Shown here: one piece after another, positions 34,601-47,408 of the stretch
Layout: the number at the start of each line of letters is the position of its first letter
Numbering within the stretch: position 1 is the stretch's first letter
Assembly: GCA_002914805.1 (NCBI GenBank)
Contig: JXTB01000315.1
Location: 423,333-487,332, forward strand
Reading direction: 5' to 3'
Source: Parasponia andersonii
Taxonomy: Eukaryota > Streptophyta > Magnoliopsida > Rosales > Cannabaceae
DNA length: 64,000 nucleotides
Notes under the pieces: model-generated
Database searches by the model: none
Seen by the model: the letters and a program-made list of their open reading frames with translations, nothing else
What the model was told of the DNA's origin: nothing
Position numbers and translations under genes: made by a program

Positions 34601-37600
34601 GGGACTATTTAGCTTAAGAATACTAAAGAGTTTTAAATATCAATATCTTTGATTTGTTGGATTGGTTAGATTAGTTGGAGTATTCCTTCTTGATTTCGGT
34701 CTTATAGGTCTAGTGCCTGTTATTTGTATTTATTTTTCTGGGGACCCCTGATCCTAACCTTGTGCTCCTTTTCTTTTGAATATATTTATATTTTTTCTCA
34801 TTTCTTATTAAAAAAAATGGTTTGAAAAATCCCAAATTTAAATAGAAAAATACTATTTTTAAAAATATTTAGAAAAATATTATTTTTTATTAATTGATAA
34901 AATATTTGAAATGGGTAACTTGATTGGTTATTTTAAGTACCTGGATTATTTATCCTAACTGGTTATTTTGAGTACCATTGAAAAGAATCAATTTTTAAAA
35001 ATTGATACTTTTCTAAATATTTATTAAAAGTGTTATTTAAAAAAAATCTTTTAAAAACTGATATCTTTCTAAATTAATTCAGGACGTTTCAAAAAAATTC
35101 AGCTTATCCAGAATTTTTCGATTTTTGGCATTTTGGACTTAGAATTTTGTAAAAAGTCTTTTCTTAATCAGCATCATACCTTTGAGAAATTATGGTGGGT
35201 AATCCCTTTTCACACTTTGTTTTAATAAATGTCTATTTTTCTCTTTTTATAGCTAAATAATTATGTATATGTATTTTTACATTTGACACGTATATAAATT
35301 AGATACCTATTTTTACACTTGAGATATATATATATATTTATATACCTAGTTTTAGTTTATGTACTTTTTATACAGGATATATTATATTTTACACGTGGGA
35401 TATACACTAATATACTTGTCATTTTGCTATAACATTTGAAAAATTGACATTTATTTAAAATAAGCTAAAAAATTGGTCATTTTGCTATAAAGCCCCTGTA
35501 TATAATTCTATATCTTCAACTATGACTAGTTTAGCTCTTTTTTTTTTTTTTTTTTTGCTTTTGTAAAATTATTCTTCTACATTTAAAATCTATTATTAAA
35601 AATAACTAAAAATAAATAGCACAAATCACCCAATTTGAACACATGATGCAGACATTCGCCGAGATTTTCTATGGAAAAAAAGGCCATAATTCAGAGTTTT
35701 TTTGCAATTAATTCTTCTTTTTATATTGCCAAGATTTTGCTTCTGCCAATTGTATTAATGTAAAGCTCCTTGGCTATCAAAATGAATTTCTATTTTGACA
35801 AACTTCTGTCTATTATCAAAATAGAAAGTTATAGGTGCAGCGTTATTTTGTGACTGTTGTAAACATTCATGGAAGAAGCAAATAGCATGAAAGAAAAAAT
35901 TTTAAATGCAGAGATATTTATTATCCATTTCTTTTTCTTTTAATAATTTGAAAAGGAAAAAATGTAGAAGAAAGTAGGGTATCTTAATTTCGAATAGTAT
36001 GTTCAACCATCTTGGAATTCCTAGTATTTCTGCTTGTTGTTATCTTTCCGACTCTTATATTGGTTGAGATATAAACCTGAAAGAATATACTGACGGTCTA
36101 CCATGGCCAATGAAATGATGCAGATAAAACCACTCATAGGACCGACAAAGAAGATCATGAAAATTGGTGTGAAAAATTATGACTGGCATGAGCTTTTCCC
36201 AAAAGGTTCTCTGCAATAAACATTTTCCATATAGTTTTTCCAAGAAAAAAATTATGGCCAGAATACTATTATAGTAACTGAATCTAACAGAAAAAAACGG
36301 CTTCTCTCGCAGTTCAGAGTAATGCTGGTGCCATTGTTGCTGTATGGGCTCCTATAGTAGTTGTGAGTTTTCTTTGTCATTCTCATTTCTGAAGAATCCT
36401 TCGGTACTTTCGTCTTGAGGGAAGCGCATCTTAGTTGGTTGGTGATCTTTATTAAAATATATTGATGATAACAGTTCCGTCACAAACGTTAAAAACGAAA
36501 TCAAATAAATTGGAAACTACGTTAAATGGGTCATGATGAAGTTTGAAGCTTTCGGTAATAATGAAGTGTCTTGAAACAACTATTGCTTAGTACATATGTT
36601 TGATACATTACCTTGTTCTATTTTGTGTTTGTTTCAGGTCTATTTTATGGACACACAAATATGGTATTCTGTTTTCTGTACCATATTTGGTGGAGTTTAC
36701 GGTATTTTGCATCATCTTGGTGAGGTTAGCCATTTTCTTTTCCCTTTTTTTTTTTCCCCATATTATCTAGAGTACATTGGCAGTAGTCTTACTCTGGTAG
36801 GCCGCAGATTCGGACGTTAGGAATGTTGAGAAGTAGATTCCACACCTTGCCCTCTGCATTTGATGCTTGTCTAATTCCACCATCATCAAAAAATGGTAAA
36901 AAGAAGAGGAGAGGTTTCTTTCACAACAGATTTCATAAGGTAAGCAGTTTTTATGTTTTTTTTTTTTTTGTTTTCTCTTCAAAGATCTTGCATATGATCA
37001 TTGTAGCAACTTTCTCAGGAGTCAGACAACGACAAAAAAAGTGTTGCCAAGTTTGTACTGGTGTGGAACCAAGTTATAAACAGTATTCGATCGGAGGATT
37101 TGATTAGCAATAGGTAAGTTAGTCTCATACAGAAGGGTTGTGCAAGGTTGTCTTTGAAAATATCTGATAAAAATCTGTTACATGAATAGGGAGGTGGATT
37201 TGATGACAATACCTATGTCTTCAGATTTATTTTCTGGCATTGTCCGTTGGCCAGTTTTTCTTATAGCAAATAAGGTAAGTTTTATACGTGACATTATTTG
37301 ATCTTAATCTTTTTCTTTTTCTGGTTTCACATCAAACTAAGTCCTCTTATTCATGCTAGTTTTCCACAGCACTGAGCATTGCAAGGGATTTTGTCGGGAA
37401 GGATGAGGTTCTTGTCAGAAAGATTAAAAAAGATAAATGCATGTATTATGCTGTAAAGGAGTGCTATGAGTCACTGAAGTACATCCTTGAAATTCTCATT
37501 GTGAGAGATCTAGAAAAGAGGTAGACATATTACAAAATTCTATTGTTCTTAGATGCGTGTACGTATATGTTTTTACGATGTGCATTATGTATGCATTCTT

Positions 37601-40600
37601 TTCCACACTTAATTTTCCGGATAAGAAATTTTCCAATCATTAATATTCTACTAGCTTCTCACCGTGTTTCCTTAATGCTGGATCTATGATGGTTCTTGTG
37701 TTGTTTTTCAGGATCATATCTCTCATAGTAAATCAAATTGAAGAAAGCCTTGAAAAATCAAGTCTTCTTGAGGACTTTAGAATGACCGAGCTTCCAAACC
37801 TACGAGCCAAATTTGTTGAATTGCTTGAACTTTTGGTAAGCATATGTCTGTAAGTTATTTTACTATCCTTGATTGTTTAGATTAAGGAGTTGGTACTCTG
37901 AGTCTGAGCCTTACTAACTCGTAGTATTAAATGTTGCAAGGTTGAGGGAAATGAAGATCAGTATGGCAAAGTTGTGAAAGTTCTGCAGGATATACTTGAA
38001 ATTATAACCAACGATACGATGATTAACAGTTCCAGGTTTGATACACTTGGACTTCTTTTCTTGGGAGGCTTTTCTGATCAGTTGAGTTGTTCGATACTTA
38101 CACTACCATCATCTTCAAACCATACAGAATATTGGAATTGCTATTCTCTACCCAGCAGATGGACATGGATTCTCCTTATTTTTGCAGACGTATTGAACCA
38201 CAATTATTTGAATCCAAATCCAGCGAGAGCTCCATCCACTTTCCCTGGCCAGACAGTGCAGCACTGAATGAGCAGGTGATGTTTCTTTTAGTACTGTTTG
38301 CTTTGCACTTCTTTCAGTAATGGGCCTAATATATGACAACTTGTCAGAATAATAAATCCTATGTTTATGTTTAGATGGATACATAACAAACCCAACTGGT
38401 CATCCAAATAAGTTTGTGTTGAATTTATATTTATGCATAGAAAAATACATAATGGCACAAATAATCTCCTGCTATTGAGTGTAAACGTTACACATAGTGA
38501 CCAAACTGTTCCACAACAGATCAAGCGTCTTCTCTTGCTGCTTACTGTTAAAGATAGTGCATTGGACGTGCCTACTAACTTAGAGGCTCGGAGGCGCATA
38601 TCATTCTTTTCTACTTCCCTATTCATGAATATGCCTAGTGCTCCAAAAGTGCAGCATATGCTGTCATTCAGGTGATATTTCTTCTGAGCATTATTTTTCT
38701 GCATCCGAAGCAAGCTCTTTTCATTTGGCTGTGTTTAAGTCGCCTCTCTTCAACTTTCCTGGTTGCAACACACATGCCTGCAAAAGAAAAAGAACCTACG
38801 ACAACTTAAACAACATGACAATGGTCTTTTGTGGAGTAATTAATTACACTAAAAGCTTAAGCTGAAAGGGCACAAGGGTAAACGGGCCAGAGAGAAATAG
38901 AAATGTAACATCAATTCAATTGCTGGAAAACTGAAAACCAGTATCTAATTAACATTTGAAGTTACTGATTTTCTTCTCGCAACTTAAGTTAGTAGGGAAT
39001 AGATAAATGGTATATTCAAGCCTTAATACACAGTAAAAATATCAATATAAAGTTTCCTTTTTTTTTTCCCCTCTCATCTTGTTCTTCCAAAGTTTTTCTA
39101 CATGGATAATTTTGTGGTCTCATGTATTGTACCCGATGCAATTCTCATTGGCACAGTGTTCTTACTCCTCATTACATGGAAGATGTTAATTTTTCAATGA
39201 AGGAACTTCTTTCAAGTCAGCGAGAGGTTTCCATTATATTCTACATGCAAAAGATATTTCCAGGTTACTACAAAGCTAGGACTTTTTATGATGTTTTTAT
39301 CTTTCCACTTGAACACTCTCATAGCTTGTTTTTTTTTTTTTTTTTCTTTCAGATGAATGGAAAAACTTTTTGGAACGGATGGGTTGTGCAAGTTTGGATG
39401 GACTAAAAGAGGAAGGCAAGGAGGAAGACCTTAGAAATTGGGCTTCTTTCCGGGGCCAAACACTTAGCCGTACAGGTGAACGAAAAAAATTGTGGAATAT
39501 GTATGAGACTGGATATTAATCTTAATGTAACACTTCTTTTTTTTTTTTAATGTGGTACAATAGTTAGAGGGATGATGTACTATAGAGAGGCCTTAAAATT
39601 GCAAGCATTCCTTGACATGGCTGAAGATGAAGGTTTGTAACCCCGAATACACTTTATCACCTCAGCAAGTCCTACTCATAAAACTGCCATGTTTCCTGTC
39701 CATCTAGTGAGAAAACATTACCCTCTTAAGAAAATATTCTTCCTAATCTCTTTTTGTCTTCTGAATCTGGCCAGATATTCTTGAAGGTTATGACACAGTT
39801 GAAAGAGATAACCATATATTAACTGCTCAGCTAGATGCTTTAGCAGACTTGAAATTTACGTATGTTGTTTCTTGTCAACGGTTTGGATCACAAAAGTCTT
39901 CTGGAGATCCACGTGCAAAAGACATGATCGATTTAATGTTAAGGTAATGAACTACCGTGAGAAAAACCAAAATGCAGAAGTACTCATGTAGTAAACAAAT
40001 TAATAAAGCCATCTAACTCTATATTATTCCTGTTGAAAGGTACCCAGCACTCCGCATTGCTTATGTTGAGGAGAGAGAAGTGATTGTGGAAAATAAGCTT
40101 CAAAAGGTTTACTCTTCGGTATTGCTCAAAGGTGTCAATGGTTTCGACCAGGTAGTAGAACATCTAATTTTCTGACACTGTACAAAACAGAATAGACAAC
40201 CTTGAAATAATTGGTTTTAGTAGCCCTCTATTTTGAGGCCAGCTTGTGTAATGTAGTTTCAACATCTAGACCGAAAATTCTAAGAAAAATAATTTCAGCA
40301 GAACCCTATCTTGTATGTATAGAAAAAAAGATTGAACTCAAGTGTGTCAGTGGAAAAACAAAACTTGTCGAGGCTTGAGAACATATATATAACTAGTTTC
40401 TACTGTCAGTATCTTTTTTGTTTATGGACTAAAGTAGGTTCTTGCTTTTTGTCTTTATCATATCTTAAGCTGTGGAGTAAAACATTGTTTTTTGTAGGAA
40501 ATATATCGCATAAAGCTCCCTGGTCCACCAGAAATTGGGGAAGGAAAACCCGAAAATCAAAACCATGCTATAATCTTTACTCGTGGTGAAGCTCTCCAGA

Positions 40601-43600
40601 CCATTGATATGAATCAAGTATGCTCTTTGTCCAGACCTAAAAGATAAATAATATTCTTGTTTTTTGTTCTTATGGTATCCTGTTTTACAGGATAGCTATT
40701 TGGAAGAAGCATTCAAAATGAGAAATCTTTTGCAAGAATTTCTTCGATGCCAAGGAAGGCGGCCCCCTACAATACTTGGTTTGAGGGAACATATATTCAC
40801 AGGAAGGTAAGATCCTATATCCAATTAATTAAAAGATGGGCTTAAGTAGGTACCAACTCATGCCTTGTATAGGAACTGGGTCTGGAAACTCAGAGTGAGT
40901 CAGATAATTAAGGAATTCATTACGATTGAATAAAAACTACACCATATGCTAGCAATCTTGACCCCGTAAAAATGGTAGGCAACAAGGCTAACTAGCTGTC
41001 TGCTAATGAGCTTCTATGTGCATGAACAAAGCTCGCAGAAAGTTTTTCATATGGAAAATTTGGAAAGGAAATAAATTGCAGACATTGTAGTATTAAAAGC
41101 TGCTGCCCAGACATTCACATAAATTTTTGGAGAAACCACGTGTGAGTTGGATGAAAAACTTTTATACTTCTATGCTAATCCTTGTACTGCCTCCAAACGC
41201 AGTGTTTCTTCTCTAGCATGGTTTATGTCATATCAAGAGACTAGCTTTGTCACCATTGGTCAAAGACTTCTTGCTAAACCTCTCAGGTAATAGAATGTCG
41301 TTTCCATAAATTCTTTTAAAGAATGGGCTTATTTTGTACCTGCACATCCATACTTACATTTGCATGTCATCATCTCATGTGGAGTCAGTTCTGGGCATGC
41401 TTAATTGTGCATAATTCTGAGAACTTGAGATCCAGTGTAGTATTTGGCCACGAATTCCATGGCAGTTAGTCGCATTTGTTCACTGTGCTATTCTGCAGGA
41501 AATTTTCCATATATCATTACGTCAAATTCCTTTCTTGTATTTTGTAATCCTACTCATCTTAATTTATGTCTGACATGTTAGTTCCCCTTCCTATCTTTTC
41601 AATGTCACATTCAGGGTACGATTTCACTATGGGCATCCAGACGTTTTTGACAGGATATTTCACATAACTAGAGGTGGCATAAGCAAAGCATCAAAAACAA
41701 TTAACCTGAGTGAGGATGTGTTTGCAGGTAGGAACTAGTCACTACCAAAAAATCACAATTTGGGCTCCTGTATTCTAGGATAATTCACAAATGATCGATT
41801 TTATGTAGGATTCAATTCTACTTTGCGAAGGGGGTGTATCACATACCACGAATACATGCAAGTTGGCAAAGGTCGTGATGTAGGTTTAAATCAAATCTCA
41901 AAGTTTGAAGCCAAGGTAGCTAATGGAAACAGTGAACAAACTTTAAGCCGTGACATATACCGGCTTGGACGTCAGTTTGATTTCTTCAGGATGTTATCTT
42001 GCTATTTCACAACTATTGGGTTTTATTTCAGTAGCCTGGTAATTTGTTCAACCTCAAAACAGTTCTCTGTCTACTAGAATAAGCTTGATGGTTTTCTTCA
42101 GCTATGACTGACATTTCTGTTTTTTTATTAAAATGAACATTCCAATCGTTTGAGCTTTTAAATTTGTGAAGTAAATATTTATAGATGCTCCAGTCAATTG
42201 CACATTGAAACATGTTAGTTTCGAGTCCATATATTAAGACATGGATTCCTGCATCATCTTCAAGTACTTACAATCATGTTACTTTCTCCTGAGTAATGTG
42301 CTGTCATGTGAAACATGCATATTTGCTTCTTCTCCATTTCTGATAAAATCTGGGAATTTAACATTTCAAGCTGATTCAAACTTTTCCTGCAACTTCACAG
42401 ATGTCAGTAATTGGAATCTATGTCTTCCTCTATGGGCAGCTATATCTTGTTCTTAGTGGGTTACAAAAAGCACTAGTTATTGAGGCTAGACTGCAGAACA
42501 TAGAATCCTTAGAAACAGCTCTGGCGTCGCAATCATTTATACAGCTTGGGCTCCTTACAGGCTTGCCAATGGTGATGGAGATTGGACTTGAGAAAGGATT
42601 CCTGACTGCGCTTAAAGATTTTGTCCTTATGCAGTTGCAGCTGGCTTCTGTTTTCTTCACTTTTGCCCTTGGGACAAAAATTCATTATTATGGTCGGACA
42701 ATACTGCATGGGGGTGCTAAATATAGACCCACCGGGCGTAAGGTTGTGGTGTTCCATACCAGCTTCACTGAGAATTATAGATTGTACTCAAGAAGCCACT
42801 TCGTTAAAGGATTTGAATTATTGCTCCTCCTGATCGTTTATGATTTGTTTCGGAGGTCCTATGAGAGTAGCATGGCTTATGTATTAATCACATATTCTGT
42901 TTGGTTCATGTCGATCACTTGGTTGTTTGCACCATTTCTGTTTAACCCCTCTGGCTTCAGTTGGGAAAAGATTGTAGATGACTGGAAAGACTGGAACAAG
43001 TGGATCAGGCTGCAAGGTGGCATAGGAATTCAACAGGACAAAAGTTGGCACTCGTGGTGGATTGATGAACAAGCTCATCTTCATCGTTCAGGCAAATTTT
43101 CCAGGCTGATTGAAATACTCCTTTCTCTTCGGTTCTTCCTGTATCAATATGGTCTGGTCTATCACCTTGACATCTCCCAGCAGAGCAAAAATGTCCTAGT
43201 TTATGTGCTCTCATGGATTGTGATTCTTGCAGTTTTCCTGCTAGCCAAGGTAAATTCTTGACATTTTTCAATCAGACTCTCCTTAGAAACTTAAACTTGA
43301 CATTGTGCATATCAAGTTTCGCATTAATACAGGTCTGAAAATTTATTCCAGTTGACCTTTCCCCAATCTTGCTAAGGAAACATACTTGTTAAGGGTTTCA
43401 AAGCACAAAGTAGTTAGTAATTAGGGTGTGCTCTCTCTCTCTCTCTCACACACACACATATGAACACACATAGGTATAGCAGAAAATAAGTTAAAACTTA
43501 CGGGCGAATGAAGTGAACTTTTATTACTTTGCACTTGGATCTCAAAATCCTTTGAACTCATTGCACGTCATACCTTCAAGTTTTCCGTACAGGGTTTTAC

Positions 43601-44242
43601 TTGTTTTCATATATAGCATCAGTTCATGCTTATTTTGACAGTAAAGATGATGTAAACGTGCTATGCAGGTAGTGAACATTGGAAGAAAAAAATGGAGTGC
43701 CAAATATCAACTCTGGTTTAGGCTATTCAAAGCAATCCTCTTCGTTCTTGTTCTTTCCATCATAATCACTCTCTCTCGAATCTGCCAGCTATCTTTGATG
43801 GACTTAATAGTATGCTGTCTAGCATTTCTTCCTACTGGATGGGGTTTGATCATGGTAAGCTTATTCCAGAACTTGTTTTCCCTTTCGGGCTATATTTAGT
43901 ACATTATGCTAAATTGTATTGCATTACATACCAAGTAGAAACATATTATATAGCATGCTTCGGTTCTTGCTTGCTTACTTGTTTATCAAAATGACATTGT
44001 TGTTGGTTCAGATTGCTCAAGCAGTGAGGCCAAAGATAGAGGACACTGGATTGTGGGACTTCACCAGGGTGCTTGCTAAAGCATATGATTATGGTATGGG
44101 TGTTGTTCTTTTTGCACCCATAGCTATTCTGGCATGGCTTCCAATTATATCTGCATTCCAAACTCGATTCCTATTCAATGAAGCGTTCAATAGGCATCTA
44201 CAAATCCAACCAATTCTCGCCGGAAAAAGAAAGAAGAAATAG
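25653..44242 (+). CDS. CALS8: Callose synthase (1,3-beta-glucan synthase), CALS8/GSL04-like
   Basis: Forty-one coding exons join in frame to 1940 codons: 25653-25884, 26488-26588, 27689-27810, 27928-28015, 28153-28263, 28420-28539, 28701-28793, 28869-28960, 29196-29322, 29571-29708, 29804-29880, 29986-30154, 30938-31072, 31174-31291, 31759-32084, 32323-32375, 32474-32534, 36124-36205, 36313-36362, 36638-36724, 36808-36939, 37019-37113, 37190-37274, 37360-37520, 37712-37835, 37941-38035, 38188-38275, 38520-38671, 39157-39263, 39353-39475, 39564-39632, 39775-39943, 40040-40151, 40498-40617, 40691-40806, 41203-41286, 41615-41727, 41809-42038, 42401-43249, 43669-43854, 44012-44242. All introns are GT-AG. 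The product makes callose from UDP-glucose at the plasma membrane. Visible family marks are the [10 protein letters not shown]-terminal segment, [20 protein letters not shown] (about residue 340; FKS1-type domain), a first membrane block (about 490-800), a large cytosolic glucan-synthase loop with [28 protein letters not shown] and GFNSTLRRG, and a C-terminal membrane block (1500-1940). CALS8 is chosen over other members mainly from gene order. Confidence 0.9.
32535..36123 (+). other. Large intron 17 of the callose synthase gene
   Basis: At 3.6 kb this is by far the longest intron; the others are mostly 75-1100 bp. It contains a CTT microsatellite at about 33179-33208, a LINE 3' fragment (about 33950-34815), and AT-rich DNA with a short direct repeat (TGGTTATTTT...AGTACC) near 34925 and 34958. 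The flanking exons join in frame (SYWFE to IKPLIGP), so the insertion should be spliced out. Confidence 0.8.
33950..34815 (+). mobile_element. 5'-truncated LINE (L1-type) fragment within intron 17
   Basis: Plus-strand translation in shifting frames gives [12 protein letters not shown] (near 34190) and then [20 protein letters not shown] with VSKFW (near 34290-34365). This is the zinc-binding module (C-x-x-C...H-x-x-x-x-C) that ends plant L1-type reverse transcriptase proteins. Further decayed coding remnants and a terminal A-run at about 34807 follow. Several stops and frame changes show it is dead. It is in sense with the host gene. The 5' end is uncertain. Confidence 0.7.
43431..43459 (+). 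repeat. CT/CA compound microsatellite in intron 39
   Basis: A CT run is followed directly by a CA run, inside the intron between exons 39 and 40 of the callose synthase gene. Length variation between individuals is likely. Confidence 0.9.
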
Positions 44243-45041
44243 TCTGTTAAAAGCCAGTAGCAGTAAATATAATGTAGGAAAAAAAAAAAGATTTTGAAAC
44301 ATTGTGTAGTACAAATTTGTCAAATATAGCTTGTGTATAGTCAATTCAAATTAATTACAGAACATAGGAATACAGCCTATTATTGGTTACATAATTTTAA
44401 TTTAAAAATTATCTTATGATTGTCAATTTCTCACCTGCAATGTATGTTAGCTGGGTTATGAAACGGCATAACTAAACTTCATATTTTGTAAATTATAGCA
44501 TGCAGAAACTCGATCTCAGATTGCAAAACTTGTACAAATTGCTTGTTTCGAAAAATCTTCTATGACTGCAAAGCTCCAACTCTAGTAGACTAGCAAACGT
44601 GATAAGGCCATAAAAATATCTTCGATTAAACAAGCTTGTAAATTTGAGAACAAGAAAATTCCATTGCCACTTATAGGCCGACAAGTTCTTCTTAAGATAT
44701 TTCAAAATTAGGGAGCTATATGAACAACTTTTTCTTTTTTGTAACTTTACCCATAAACTTAACAAAAATTTAATGATTTTTTTTTTTTTAAAAAGAAATT
44801 TAATGAAATTATTACCCTGGGACTTATATACAGAGAATAACTTGAAAATTCAAACACTTTCTTAACACTAGAATAAGTGATTTTATAATTGAAGGACCAA
44901 AAGAACACTTTCTAAATACTTCCAAGGACCAGGTGTCACATTTTGAGTTTTCCTTTAGCCGAGAATTCCCCGCCAAAAAAGCACAAATATAAATACGTAG
45001 TACACAGCCACAGAGACTATAAAAGAAAGAAGAAAAGAGCA
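44243..45041 (+). other. Spacer between callose synthase and PPR genes
   Basis: This 0.8 kb holds the 3' untranslated region of the callose synthase gene and the promoter of the PPR gene. I see no further gene and no clear canonical AATAAA signal close to the stop. Confidence 0.5.
44988..44995 (+). promoter_or_regulatory. Putative TATA box (TATAAATA) of the PPR gene
   Basis: TATAAATA lies 54 bp before the ATG at 45042. If used, transcription would start about 20-25 nt before the start codon, an unusually short leader, so the true start may lie elsewhere. Confidence 0.4.
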
Positions 45042-46262
45042 ATGATTTCTTCAAGTTCATTTCTTGCTTTGACCACCAAAATCTCTAAAGCCCCAAAACA
45101 AATCCAATACTCAATCTTTCACTACTTTCTGCTATCTCGCTCAATTTCCAACCAGACCCAAAACCCATCTTTCTCAACCACACATACCTCCGTTCCAACC
45201 AGACTAAACCATAAGGACTGGTTAGCCCCAAATGAGGTTCTCCAAGTTTTCTCAGCCATTAGAGACCCGAACTTAGTCGTTTCGGCGTTGGATTGCTATT
45301 CCAAGCGCAAGGACTACAAACCCAATGAAGCTCTCTACACTTTGATCCTCAACAAGCTCGCCGAAGCCCGTTTATACGACGCCATTGATGGTATCGTTTG
45401 CAGGATTAGAGTCGAGAGGAACTGCCGGCTTTCGGACGAGTTCTTCCGTAACGTGATCAGGGTTTATGGGGTCTTGGCTGGTCGGATAAACAAGGCGATT
45501 GATACCCTTTTCGATATGCCCAGGTACGATTGTTGGCCAACTGTGAAAACCTTTAACTTGGTTCTGAATTTGCTTGTGTCGGCGAGGCTTTTTGATGTCG
45601 TTCATGATGTCTATGTGGGTGCCCCGAAGTTGGGTATCGAGATTGATGCTTGCTGCCTTAATATACTCGTTAAGGGTTTGTGTGAGTGTGGGAAATTGGA
45701 TGATGCACTTAAGATGCTCGACGAATTTCCTCTGCAGAAGTTGAAGCCGAATGCGCTGACTTTTTCGACGCTTATGCATAGTTTTTGTGTTTATGGGAAG
45801 GTAGAGACAGCATTTGGGTTGTTTGAGAGGATGGAAAAAGAGGGTGTCGATCCGGATACCATAACGTTCAATATATTGATTTCGGGGCTTAGAAAACAAG
45901 GGAGAGTTGACGATGGAATGCTACTTTTGGAGAGAATGAAGCTCAAGGGGTGTGATCCAAATGCAGGGTCTTATCAAGAGGTTTTGTATGGTTTGCTTGA
46001 TACGGAGAGATTTTCTGAGGCGAAAGAGTTTATGAGAAAGATAATCTCAAAGGGTGTGAGTCCTAGTTTTAAATCTTACAAGGCTTTGATTCATGGGCTA
46101 TGCAAGGGAAATCAACTGGAAGATGTTGATTGGATTTTGAAGCAGATGGGTAGGCAAGGTTTTGTCCCCAAGATAGGAATGTGGAGGCAGATTCTGTTGT
46201 GCCAGTTTGCTGGAAAGAGTAGTCATAGTTGTGATTCTTTTGAAGATATTATGGCCAATTAG
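45042..46262 (+). CDS. P-class pentatricopeptide repeat protein, probably mitochondrial
   Basis: The intronless frame encodes 406 residues. I start at ATG 45042 because the frame upstream to 44943 has no earlier ATG. Residues 1-50 are rich in Ser, Lys, Arg and hydrophobic residues with few acids, as in mitochondrial presequences. About eight 35-residue PPR motifs follow from about residue 95 to 390, for example TFNLVLNLLVSARLFDVVHD, CLNILVKGLCECGKLDDALK, TFNILISGLRKQGRVDDGML and SYKALIHGLCKGNQLEDVDW. No E, DYW or SMR domain is present, so it is a pure P-class protein expected to bind a specific organellar RNA. Length and position between CALS8-like and NTMC2T6-like genes fit the Arabidopsis gene At3g14580. 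The RNA target is unknown. Confidence 0.93.
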   Translation: MISSSSFLALTTKISKAPKQIQYSIFHYFLLSRSISNQTQNPSFSTTHTSVPTRLNHKDWLAPNEVLQVFSAIRDPNLVVSALDCYSKRKDYKPNEALYTLILNKLAEARLYDAIDGIVCRIRVERNCRLSDEFFRNVIRVYGVLAGRINKAIDTLFDMPRYDCWPTVKTFNLVLNLLVSARLFDVVHDVYVGAPKLGIEIDACCLNILVKGLCECGKLDDALKMLDEFPLQKLKPNALTFSTLMHSFCVYGKVETAFGLFERMEKEGVDPDTITFNILISGLRKQGRVDDGMLLLERMKLKGCDPNAGSYQEVLYGLLDTERFSEAKEFMRKIISKGVSPSFKSYKALIHGLCKGNQLEDVDWILKQMGRQGFVPKIGMWRQILLCQFAGKSSHSCDSFEDIMAN

Positions 46263-47408
46263 ATCACTTGAAATGGATCGTTTTGTGTTGATGTTGTTCA
46301 CAGACGTTTTGCTTCATCTCAGGATGAGGACGAAAACAATGATGATAAATGAGAATTGGCTTTTACTTGATGCCAAAAATATTTGTTTTTGATACCACTT
46401 TACACAAACGGTTTGGGATTATGTAAGAGGATATGGTTGCAAAGACAACGTTGACCCTAAGGTCGATTCAGATCAGAGTGTCTTCTTTGCAGCTTGATGT
46501 AGAAAATCGTGTTTATCAGAGTAGAACCAGAAGTGAACTTAAGCGGGCTTGTGTTCTCGTCCATGCTCGCTTCCTTCGGTTTTCAAAACTTTAAGCCTAC
46601 CGCTTATAAGCTATTTAGTACAAATCACCATTGTCACTATTGGTCCCTTGAATTTTTTGTGATTTGGTGCTAAAAAAATCATTATGAAAGGAGGTCAAAA
46701 AGGTCTCAATTTTATATTAGTCCTAAAAAAGAGACATAAAAGTTTTCATTTTGACCAAATTACTCCTAGTCAGGTCCATTTCCCTCGAAAAAACTCGCTA
46801 CTTTAAATTACAAGATAGTAGTTTAAATTTTAATGATTAGTAAGAAATTGCATTTTCTACCAAATTCTTGTTCTTTTTATTTTTTTAACAAGTTATATAG
46901 AGACTTAATCCCGGACCACTCACATATACTCACGACATAAACAACTTACATATTTATTCATTACCTCAGCGATATAAGCAACTTACATATGTATTCACAA
47001 ACTCACTAGATTCTCTTCATACCCTTCCTCAAAATTCAAAATGAAATATCGAAACTCTTACTCCGCCTTTGCCAAAAAAGGAAAATATATTATTCACAAG
47101 TAAAACATAAATCTATACCAACTTCTTAAATATTCACAGAAATAAAACATAAAACGCCAGTACCAAATTCAGCGAACCTGATATTGGAGTATTTTGTAGA
47201 TATGAAAAGCAGGACTAGTAGAAAAAGGTCCATGAAACCTGAAACCTTAAAACCTATTCCCGTAGATGTACAAAACAAAAAATCAGCCTGCACCCTCGAC
47301 CAAACAAGGGAACTTAATTTTCAGATCTTCAAACTAGTTGCGAAAAATCCATCCACGCGAAGAATACAACAAGCTGCTAGTTAAATCTTTTTGTAAAATT
47401 GCACCTTT
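46263..47408. other. Convergent 3' spacer between PPR and SMP/C2 genes
   Basis: The 3' ends of two genes face each other across 1.1 kb. About 300 bp at the right edge is probably the 3' untranslated region of the minus-strand gene. No other gene is supported. Confidence 0.5.

Noticed and set aside
38288..38713. 141-codon minus-strand frame
   Set aside because: It is antisense to callose synthase exon 28 and its introns, with no family resemblance.
45372..45899. 175-codon minus-strand frame
   Set aside because: It is the antisense shadow of the PPR coding region.
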